64,000 nt of DNA from the NCBI GenBank assembly GCA_037974335.1, contig CM075761.1:13939708-14003707 (forward strand). Reading direction: 5' to 3'. The DNA comes from Prionace glauca (taxonomy: Eukaryota > Chordata > Chondrichthyes > Carcharhiniformes > Carcharhinidae). This document shows positions 56,140 through 64,000 of the stretch, one piece after another. A program made the translations under genes and the position numbers. The notes under the pieces were generated by a model. It was not told the DNA's origin and did no database searches. It was given only the letters and a program-made list of their open reading frames with translations. Positions within the stretch are counted from its first letter, which is position 1; each line of letters starts with the position of its first letter.

Positions 56140-56520
56140 ACCTAAATAATTTTTAACTAATTAAAAAAACGCCGAAACTCGCAACTTTAAAACTATAAAT
56201 AAAACGTTAAACGATAAAAACAGAAAAATGTACCCCTGTTTGCTGCCTCCTCTCACGCCCAAAAATATCTGCCTCAGGAACAATGAGGCCGATACACGGA
56301 GGTAGGTGCTTCTCAACCCGAGAAAAAAAGAAAACTACAACTACCGGCAAGCGTCCTAGTGACGACTTCCTGTTTCGAACTAATTTAAACAAAAACCGCC
56401 GAAACTCGCAACTGTAAAACTATAAATAAAACGTTAAACAATAAAAACAGAAAAATATACCTGTTTACTGCCTCCTCTCACGCCCAAAAATCGCTGCCTC
56501 TCAATACTGCTCAGGAACAA
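56140..56520 (-). promoter_or_regulatory. 5' monomer array of the second CR1-c copy
   Basis: CGCCGAAACTCGCAACT occurs at 56170 and 56397 (spacing 227). CTACAACTACCGGC lies at 56335. The array has about 1.7 units and the same AGGAAGT-bearing segment as 52562-52860. Confidence 0.65.
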
Positions 56521-56640
56521 TCCGTCCTATAATTACCACCCTTTAATTTAAAGCTATGCCCCCTCGTGTTAGCCATCATCATCCGAGGTAAAAGGCTCTC
56601 ACTGTCCACCCTATCCAATCCTTTGATCAGGTTGAAACAG
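56521..56640 (-). mobile_element. CR1-type LINE fragment
   Basis: TCCGTCCTATAATTACCACC and TATGCCCCCTCGTGTTAGCC are a C-terminal CR1 segment of another subfamily. Confidence 0.7.
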
Positions 56641-56706
56641 GTTTGACAAAGTATAAAACAGAGGAGAGAAAGAAGAATGAGCTTTGCACATGCTTGTCTT
56701 ACTCAC

Positions 56707-56737
56707 GTTGCATGGTGGGATCCCATGTCTCTGTCTC
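56707..56737 (-). CDS. Small cytoplasmic exon of a membrane receptor
   Basis: This 31-bp candidate exon follows a TCTATTTTAG acceptor and ends at an AAC/GTGAGT donor. Entered in phase 1 it encodes GDRDMGSHHAT. It follows the transmembrane exon at 56840-56941 with matching phase. Such mini-exons are usual in cytoplasmic tails of Ig-superfamily and MHC-type genes. The next exon is not found; LINE sequence begins at 56640. Confidence 0.42.
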
Positions 56738-56839
56738 CTAAAATAGAAGACCACATAATTAGCGAATTAAAATCCACAAGGGGGAAATCGTATTGGAGAA
56801 ACAGGTATTAAAGTGTCCCAGATAATCTTTAATCCTCAC

Positions 56840-56941
56840 CTGACCTGCCTTTTTTACAACTTCAAATGGAAATAAGAATCAACAGTAGAATCATTATTAC
56901 CAGGACAGGAATTCCAATAGAAACCGCCTGTGTACACCATT
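56840..56941 (-). CDS. Transmembrane exon of an immune-receptor-type gene
   Basis: This 102-bp candidate exon has an acceptor TCTCTCTATAG and a donor TCAG/GTGAGG. Both ends are phase 1, as in Ig-superfamily connecting/TM exons. It reads EWCTQAVSIGIPVLVIMILL then LILISI, one membrane helix, followed by TGA and then SCKKGRS, a typical stop-transfer sequence. The TGA sits where a Cys or similar residue would be expected. Either the protein ends right after the membrane or the exon is from a broken copy. No Ig exon was found upstream (57-64 kb). Confidence 0.5.
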
Positions 56942-57204
56942 CTATAGAGAGAAAAAAAACCACTTAGAAACTGGCATTCGTCATTTCCGGGCTTCTCTGA
57001 AGGGAAACGTGACCCAGTTAAAAATGCAGGTTCACCAAAACAGAGGGTGAAAGTGAAACAAAGCTGATGGGATGAATAGTGGAGAATGAACAGACAGAAT
57101 AGAATCGATGACACAATATTTACGAGTAGAGCATCATTAATTGACAGCACTATCAGTTGTCCCATATTCACAGTGTATCAGTATGGATAAGACCATAACG
57201 GTCA

Positions 57205-57825
57205 GGAGCCTTGGGACGTTCCTGGGAATCAGTTGATTCCTATGGACCTTCCAACATATTTTCTGGCTCACTTGTTTTACTTTTCAGCTTCTGGGGATTG
57301 CCTTGAACGTTTGCATAAGATGTGGATGTTCTTGATGTTTCTCTCTTTGACTCCACAGGTGCTTCAGTCCGCCATGTTGTCCAACAAGGGGCATACACGC
57401 GATGGGCCGTGCGAGGGCTGCACTTGGATGTTTCGAGAGTTGCCTCGTGCTTCACGCTTCGTGAACGCTTAAACTGGACCAGCTGATGAGCAACACGACA
57501 GCTCAGTGACTATCACTGTTTGCTGTGCAGACACATGGATTTGGGCCAGTGTCTGTGGGAGTTTGTGCATTCTCCCCGTGCTTACGTTGGTTTTCTCCGG
57601 GTGCTCCGGTTTCCTCCCACACCCCAAAGATGTGCTTTTAGGCTGATTGGTGTAACAAATTCTCCCTAAATTAGTCTCCCCTCAATCTGGTTTCCAATGT
57701 GGTGTGCCATAAGCGTAGACAAGTGTCATGAGTGGAAGAGGGAACTCGTAATGTTAAAATGGCGGCGCGGGCTCGTTGGACCGAAGGGCCTGTTTCCCTT
57801 GCTGTGTTGTTCTTTGTTATCACAA
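57205..57825 (+). mobile_element. SINE-B with conserved upstream extension
   Basis: 57490-57825 is SINE-B: head CAGCTCAGTGACTATCACTG, central domain, AATGGCGGCGCGGGCTCG and tail. 57205-57489 is the extension also present, inverted, at 42873-43160. Confidence 0.78.
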
Positions 57826-58480
57826 GGCATAGGAGTGGAATTTAGCGACTTGGCCCATCGAGTCTGCTCGTGGCTGATATTTTTCTCATCCCAATTCTCC
57901 ATAACCTCAGATTCCATTATTGATCAAGAAACAATCTATCTCTGTCTTAATGGCATTCAATATCCAATATGGCGTACACAGCCCTCTGCGGCAAAAAGTT
58001 CCACCGATTCACTTACTATCTGACTGAAGAACTTCCTCCTTATTTCTATGCTAAAAATTGCCCCTTAGTGTCCTGGGATGTGTAGGTTAGAGGGATTAGC
58101 AGGTAAATGTGTGGGGATATGGGGATAGGGTCTGGGTGGGATTGTGTTCGTTGCAGACTCGATGGGCCGAAGGGCCTGTTTCTGCACTGTAGGGTTCTAT
58201 GTTCTATGGTTCTATGTTTAACGGATGTTCCCTTTAGTCTGAGGCTGTGGTCTCTGCTTTTATTTTTTCCCAGTGATGGAAACGTCCTCTCCGCGTCCAG
58301 TCTGTCCAGACCTCGCAGTTTCCTATAAGTTTCAATACGATCCCCGCTTATCCTTCCAAACTCCAACGAGTACAGGTCCAGAGTACCCAATCTTTCCCCA
58401 CTCTCTTCATTCCAGGGATTATTCTTGTGAACCTCCTCTGCACCCTTTCCAAGGCCAGCAATTCCTTCCCTCGATACGGT
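57826..58480 (-). mobile_element. Old CR1-type LINE 3' end split by SINE-A2
   Basis: The minus strand carries LGTLDLYSLEFGRISGDRIE, LRGLDRLDAERTFPSLG and the flanking C-terminal segment. It is interrupted at about 58046-58215 by a plus-strand SINE-A2 3' end. Confidence 0.75.
58046..58215 (+). mobile_element. SINE-A2 3' end nested in old LINE
   Basis: TTGCCCCTTAGTGTCCTGGG through CGATGGGCCGAAGGGCCTG to GTAGGGTTCTATGTTCTATG. Confidence 0.82.
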
Positions 58481-58744
58481 GAATGCATCATAGAAAATTC
58501 TGGTTTGTTAACAGATTCAAAGAAGGATAATGCCCAAAAGGAACCGAGTCAGCCATCCTTCCATGGTTTTTTGATTGTCACTTCAACTGCTCGTTCCCTC
58601 CATAGTCCTGAAATCTATTTCCCATTAAGTATTAGCCAAATTCTTCTTTTCGAACTTCCTATTGTATCTGCTCACACTGCCTTTTCTAAACGAACATTCC
58701 AGATCCCAAAACGCCATTGTGTAAAAAAAAATCAGAGCATTGAG
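58481..58744. other. No recognised feature
   Basis: Short unassigned interval ahead of a CR1-b copy. Confidence 0.35.
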
Positions 58745-59925
58745 TATAGGAGTTGGGACGTCGTTGGCCTCTGGTATAGTACCGGAAGATTGGAGGTTAG
58801 CGAATGTTGTCCCATTCTTTAAGAAGGGGAACAGAGACTTCCCCGGGAATTATAGACCGGCGAGTCTCACTTCTGTTGTGGGCAAGGTTTTAGAAAAAAT
58901 TATTAGGGATAGGATTTATAGTTATTTGGAGAGTAATGAATTGATTGGAGATAGTCAGCATCGTTTTGTAGCGGGTAGGTCGTGCCTTACTAACCTTACT
59001 GAGTTTTTTGAAAAAGTGACCAAAGAGGTGGATGGGGGTAAGGCAGTTGACGTGGTATATATGGATTTTAGTAAGCCGTTTGATAAGGTTTACCATGGTA
59101 GGCTTCTGCAGAAAATGCAGATGTATGGGATTGAGCGTAATCTAGGAAATTGGATTAGGAATTGGCTAGCAGATAAGAGACAGAGGGTGGTGGTTGATGG
59201 TAAATATTCGTCATGGAGTTCAGTTCCGAGTGGTGTGCCTCAGGGATCTGTTTTGGGGCCACTGCTGTTTGTAATTTTTATTAATGATCTGGATGAGGGT
59301 ATAGTTGGGTGGATTAGTAAATTTGCTGATGACACCAAAATCGGAGGTGTGGTACATAGTGATGAAGGGTGTCATAGTTTGCAGGATGACTTAGAAAGGT
59401 TGCAGAGCTGGGTCGAGAGGTGGCGGATGGAGTTTAATGCGGAGAAGTGTGAGGTAATTCACTTTGGTAGGAATAACAGATGTGTTGAGTATAGGGCTAA
59501 CGGGAGGACTTTGAATAGTGTGGATGAACAGAGGGATCTAGGTGTATGTGTACATAGATCCCTGAAAGTTGGGAATCAAGTAAATAGGGTTGTTAAGAAG
59601 GCATACGGTGTCTTGGCGTTTATTGGTAGGGGGATTGAATTTAGGAGTCGCAGCGTCATGTTGCAACTGTACACAACTCTGATGCGGCCGCACTTGGAGT
59701 TTTGTGTGCAGTTCTGGTCCCCACATTACAGGAAGGATGTAGAGGCTTTGGAGAGGGTGCAGAGGAGGTTTACCAGGATTTTGCCTGGTATGAAGGGGAG
59801 GTCCTACGAGGAGAGACTGGGAGATTTGGGGTTGTTTTCGCTGGAACGAAGGCAGCTAAGAGGGGACCTTATTGAAATATATAAGATGATTAGAGGTTTA
59901 GACAGGGTCGATAGTGATAGCCTGA
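58745..59925 (+). mobile_element. CR1-b LINE, RT largely open
   Basis: The frame (to 59951) runs [95 protein letters not shown], thumb, to GLDRVDSDSL. SKPF replaces the usual SKAF. The C-terminal end is missing; the sequence switches to another subfamily at about 59925. Confidence 0.9.
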
Positions 59926-60690
59926 GCCGAGAGGAGGCAGATGGAGTTTAATACGGAAAAGTGTGAGGTGTTCACTTTGGTAAGAATAACAGGAGTACAG
60001 AATAAAGGGCTAATGGAAGGCCTCTTAGTAGTGTTGACGAGCAGAGAGATCTTACAGTACATGTGCAAAGCTCCCTGAAAGTTGGAACCCAGGTTGATAA
60101 GGTTGTTAAGAAGGCGTACGGTGTGTTAGGTTTTATTGGTAGAGGGGTTGAGTTTCGGAGCCATGAGGTCATGTTACAACTGTACAAAACTCTGGTGTGG
60201 CCGCACTTGGAGTATTGCATACAGTTCTGGTCGCCGCATTATAAGAAAGATGGCATTGGAAAGGGTGCAGAGGAGGTTTACCAGGATGTTGCCTGGTATG
60301 GTGGAAAGGTCTTATGAGGAAAGGCTGAGGGATTTGAGGTTATTTTCATTGGAGAGAAGAAGGTTACGAAGTGACATGATTGAGGCATTTTACCTCGGAT
60401 GGTGATGGCTAACGCAAGGGGACATAGCTTTAAATGAAGGGGTGGTAACTATAGGACGGATGTCAGAGGTAGGTTCATTACTCAGAGGGTAGTAAGGGCG
60501 TGGAATGCCCTGCCTGCAGCAGTTGTTGACTCGCCAACTTTAAGGGCGTTCAAATGGTCAGTGGATAGGCATATGGATAACATTGGAATAGTTTAGGTTA
60601 GAGGGTCATTAGATTGGTTCCACTGGTCGGTGCAACATCGAGGGCCGAAGGGCCTGTACTGCGTTGTAATGTTCTTTGTTCTATGTTCTA
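59926..60690 (+). mobile_element. CR1-b-related LINE 3' end, joined to CR1-b
   Basis: It starts again at the palm/thumb border (GAGGCAGATGGAGTTTAATA) and goes through QSSLKVGTQVDKVVKKAYGV to the C-terminus. The tail GCAACATCGAGGGCCGAAGG and TTCTTTGTTCTATGTTC differs from CR1-b. Several frame changes are present. Confidence 0.82.
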
Positions 60691-61355
60691 CTCTCTTCTG
60701 GTTACCCCTGGTCATTGGACGTGACCTTACCGGAAACAACTTTGCTTCAGATTGTTTGCTGGGTGTATCGAATGCGTTACATTGAATGTAAAATTCCAAT
60801 GTCCGCGAGGAGTGGTTTCATTCTTACAGAATCCATCTGTGACTCGCCTCTCTCGTTTTAGTGGCGTTTTCAATGCACCAACATCCACCCCTGGGTGCTG
60901 CAACCCCGCCCTAAACCTGTAAAACATTTTATACAGGGCAAATATATAGATATGGAAATTAGATTTGTATCAGTTTATTCATTTTGCATCAAACACGAAT
61001 CTCATTTCATTGGGGATATGTTCTAATAAGAAAATAATTAAAATAGAATTAATTAAGATTATTTTTCAAACCAAAATATCCAGTCAGAAAATGGGACTAT
61101 TTGGCTGTTAGACAGGACCAATCAATCCAGTTTTTCTGTATATCAGTCAGTCTCTGCCGTCCCATGTTGAAGGGGAACTATTCCCAATTTCTCACTCTGT
61201 AAATTTCTTCAAAAAAATGGAAACCGGTTTTCTGGCTCCCCTAGTGGCGAGAGAAGAATTTGTTCTGATTGGCACATCACGTAAAAAAAATCTTCTTGCG
61301 AGTTTCAAGGGTCAAGCTCTCCTCTTAATTTGTTGAATAACAGCGTCTCCTAATG
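60691..61355. other. No recognised feature
   Basis: AT-rich single-copy-like sequence; no exon supported. Confidence 0.4.
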
Positions 61356-61359
61356 GTAC

Positions 61360-61361
61360 GT

Positions 61362-61395
<34 letters not shown>

Positions 61396-62010
61396 ACACA
61401 TGCTCTCTCTCAGTTACACGCACACACACATACACACACACAGAGATACTCATACACATTTATACATACGCTCATACATTTACACACACATACTCATAGA
61501 CACACATATACATACACTCACACACAAACGTACACACAAAGGCGCATAGAGACATACACTGACAAGAAAATATCAGATAAGAGAGGTTTCTGTGTGTCGT
61601 CACAGACTTGGTGGGCCGAAGGGCCTGTCCTTGTGCTGTAATTGTTCTTTGTTCACATTCACACACACACAAACACACACACACATATACTTAAACGTAC
61701 AAACACGAACATACACACTCATACACTTGCACACACACTCTCAAACACACTCACATACTGACACACACATTCATACATTTATATGCACTCACGCACACAC
61801 CTACTCACTCAGACAAACACACATATACACTCGCATACACGCACGCACACACAAACACACACAATTTGATATGCTAACACAGACACAGACACACATACAC
61901 ACACACAGAAATTCATATACAGACACAGACAAACATGCACACACACACACACAGTCTCATACACTAGTACACACTGGTAAAAACACAGACTCATACACTT
62001 GCACACACCC
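61360..62010 (+). repeat. CA-rich microsatellite tract with embedded CR1/SINE tail
   Basis: Pure (CA)n at about 61362-61391, then 600 bp of CA-rich variants (ACACATACA, CACTCATAC). At 61607-61655 GTGGGCCGAAGGGCCTGTCC and TTGTTCTTTGTTC is a SINE/LINE tail inside the tract. The open frames on both strands are low-complexity artefacts. Confidence 0.88.
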
Positions 62011-62999
62011 AAACACTTACATTTCATGTCTGCCAAAAGTCACGTGAATCGCTAAGGTTATGAATTGAGACATCGGGTAAGCATTCATGAAACAGTACTT
62101 GGATAGGTTTTCCGCATTTCCTTCAGTTCCCAGCACCAAACTTCTGGAACGATGTCAAGCGTCTGGGAAAATTCTGGAGCAGATCAGAGGAGAGCAATGT
62201 TCGTTAAAGTGAAGGGATTGGCGGAGTCGGTATTGAGTTGATATTGTTCTGCTCAGAGCAGAGAATTTGAGTGGAGATATAATAGAGATATGAAACATCA
62301 TGGAAGTCTGATAAAGGGAATATTTAATCGTATAATATCCAGCATAAGAATATCCCGCAGCTTATAGTTTAATATAAGGTTATAGAATGAAATGGACATT
62401 TGCACTAATGATACTTTCAAAATGAATGTTCACCTAATATGCCTGCCAGTAGTAAATTAATTCAAGGACTGATTGTGTTAATAAGTTAGCTAAAACATAA
62501 AAATCTGCTACAAATGTAACTTGAATTTGGGATAATTGTGAAACCATGCATTGTTTAAAGGGATAAATCATGCAATTTTGTATTGGATGCAGGGAGTCAA
62601 ACTTGGGAACCTGGGAAGATGATTGGGCCCACATCCAGCAAATTGACCAGTTTTGGCTTATCCACAAAACGCTGAGGAACTTGAAATGTTGTAATTGATT
62701 GCGAAGCAACCAGGAAGCAGGTTTAAGTAGTGAACTTGTGTTAGTTGAAAGAACAAATGACAGATGGGTTGTGATTTGGAATGATGTTTGAAATGGGGAT
62801 GCAGATTAAATTGTTATTTTCATGAGGGGAATTAGATAAATATTTGATGGGGAGGTTTGGGCTGTATCTCCTATGATTCAGTCCTGGCATTAACATTTTG
62901 CCTTTACCTGACATTAATGTTACTCGCTTTATTGGGAACAGTCCGAATATGGGACAATCACATGATATTGCGTCATTTAATTAATCTTAAACAGCTAAC
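62011..62999. other. No recognised gene
   Basis: Faint LINE-like wording near 62090-62240 only. A 91-codon minus frame at 62434-62709 has no family features. Confidence 0.35.
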
Positions 63000-63640
63000 A
63001 TTGAACTGATTTGGTTTATTATTGTCACATGTATAGGGTTACAGTTAAAAGTATTGTTTCTTGTAGGCTATACAGACAAATCTGTCGTTTAGAGAGTACA
63101 TAGATTTGATTTATTACTGTTACATATATTGGCATTAATGAAAAGCATTGTTTCTTGCTCACTTACGCACCATTCACTGAGTACATAGAAGAGAAGGAAA
63201 GGAGAGGGTGCAGAATATAGTGTTGCAGCCATAGAGAAACATCAACTTATAAGATTAGTCCATGATGGCAGCAGAGAAGAAGCTGTTCTTGAGTACGTGA
63301 GCTCAGACTATTATATATGTTTTCCCGATGGAATAAGGTGGACGAGAGTATGTCCGGAGTGCGATACAAAGAACAACGCAGCACCGAAAAAGGCCCTTCG
63401 GCCCAACGACACCGCGCCGCCATTTTAATATTGTGAGTGCCCTCCTCTAATCAAGGATGTGTCCTTGATTATGTTGGCTGCTTTTCCTGAGGAAGCAGAA
63501 AGTGTAGACGGAGTCAATGGATGAGATGTTGGTTTGCGGGAAGGACTGGGCTACGTTCAGATCCCTTTTGTTGTTTCTTGCAGCCTTGGACAGAGCAGCA
63601 GGAGCCATACAAAGCTATGACGCATGCAATGAACGTTGAA
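63000..63640 (-). mobile_element. L2-type LINE 3' end
   Basis: The plus strand shows GGTTTATTATTGTCACATGT (reverse of the L2 tail), AAGAAGCTGTTCTTGAGTAC (reverse of LKNSFF-type C-terminal coding), and GTGTAGACGGAGTCAATGGA (reverse of SIDSVYTS). It matches the family at 37438-38825. Confidence 0.8.
63363..63455 (-). mobile_element. SINE-B 3' fragment nested in L2
   Basis: ACAAAGAACAACGCAGCACC, TTCGGCCCAACG and CATTTTAATATTGTGAGTGC. Confidence 0.78.
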
Positions 63641-64000
63641 TATATGCAATGAATTTTCCACTATCACAATTGTATTGAAGCAAATCAGAGTGCACCTGAC
63701 CTCTGTATTTTTTAAATCATTTATTATTTCTCTTATTGCAACATAACCTAAGCAGAACGCTTGAATATCATCATCCTTTCTGCAAAAACCAATTCAAAAT
63801 TTCTCGAGTTTCCTTTCTGTGACATTGAAGCAACTCAGAATGCTATATGATCTCTGTAGAATGCGCTCCATGTTTAATCGCTTCCTGTGGTGGTCGTGTA
63901 TCATCGTTTTCGTGATCTTTGAGATATTTTATCAATAAGAAACTGGAAAAAAAACACGGTGTGGTTTGATGTTTAACTTGAAGCCGAGGTTTGATCCACA
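63641..64000. other. No recognised feature
   Basis: AT-rich end of the window. Two similar stretches (TGAAGCAAATCAGAGTGCAC at about 63676 and TGAAGCAACTCAGAATGC at about 63825) may be a weak local repeat. Confidence 0.35.

Larger units (their letters stand above)
52861..56520 (-). mobile_element. CR1-c LINE, second copy, split by CR1-a
   Basis: 3' part 52861-53833: tail, C-terminus and thumb (53549-52962 open; a frame change near 53560). 5' part 55821-56143: [20 protein letters not shown] and [17 protein letters not shown]. Then monomers to 56520. The endonuclease, early RT and ORF1 are deleted. Its 3' tail touches the 5' monomers of the first copy at 52860/52861, so the two lie in tandem. 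Confidence 0.88.

Noticed and set aside
61592-62047. 151-codon frame and opposed Cys/Val-rich frames
   Set aside because: Translation of CA/GT dinucleotide repeat.

Overview
Organism. The window looks like nuclear DNA from a cartilaginous fish, most likely a shark. The evidence is the repeat content: CR1-clade LINEs ending in (ATGTTCT)n-type tails, L2-type LINEs, tRNA-headed SINEs with the elasmobranch-style AATAAATAA tail, and a GPR139-like receptor of a kind that is abundant in sharks (family knowledge recalled, not searched). Most of the 64 kb is interspersed repeat, much of it nested. No rRNA, free-standing tRNA gene or CRISPR array was seen. Host genes. Three pieces of host gene are supported, all on the minus strand. 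(1) At 2136-3482 there are leader, V-set and C1-set exons of an immunoglobulin-superfamily receptor, with every intron in phase 1 and a J-like end fused to the V exon. (2) A rhodopsin-class, GPR139-like receptor has exon 1 at 45653-45854 and exon 2 at 33650-34590. The two join in phase 1 into a 380-residue reading frame across an intron of about 11 kb packed with LINEs. (3) At 56707-56941 there is a transmembrane exon and a small cytoplasmic exon of an immune-receptor type gene whose other exons are not in the window. An 80-residue open stretch at 38830-39075 is an unidentified candidate. Layout. 0-5 kb: palindromic foldback element, CR1 inserted in CR1, the Ig-type exons, and CR1 inserted in a SINE. 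5-7 kb: old SINE and LINE pieces. About 7.3-16.6 kb: copy A of a segmental duplication. 16.6-25.7 kb: CR1 and SINE pieces with unrecognised sequence. About 25.7-33.6 kb: copy B of the duplication, ending at the 3' end of the GPCR. 33.6-46 kb: the GPCR gene, whose intron holds an L2 carrying three later insertions and a CR1 inserted in inverted CR1. 46-50 kb: CR1 endonuclease fragment, a solo LTR and SINEs. 50-56.6 kb: a stack of CR1 elements that retain an ORF1 and two arrays of about 230-240 bp 5' monomers. 56.6-64 kb: transmembrane exons, SINEs, CR1, a CA-rich tract and L2. How it fits together. In this annotation CR1-a ends its protein in ..GFNGIGGYR and has the tail ..TTTGTGCTGTAATGTTCT; CR1-b ends ..RFMDEKGLV with tail ..TTCTGCGCTGTAATGTTCT; CR1-c ends ..KGYGERAGRW with tail ..TCCTATTTCTTATGTTCT. 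SINE-A1 has the AATAAATAA tail, SINE-A2 has the same body with a CR1-like tail, and SINE-B has a different head with a CR1-like tail. Sharing of tails suggests that CR1 machinery mobilises SINE-A2 and SINE-B. Insertions present in only one duplicate copy, and insertions inside other insertions, give a relative time order for the families.
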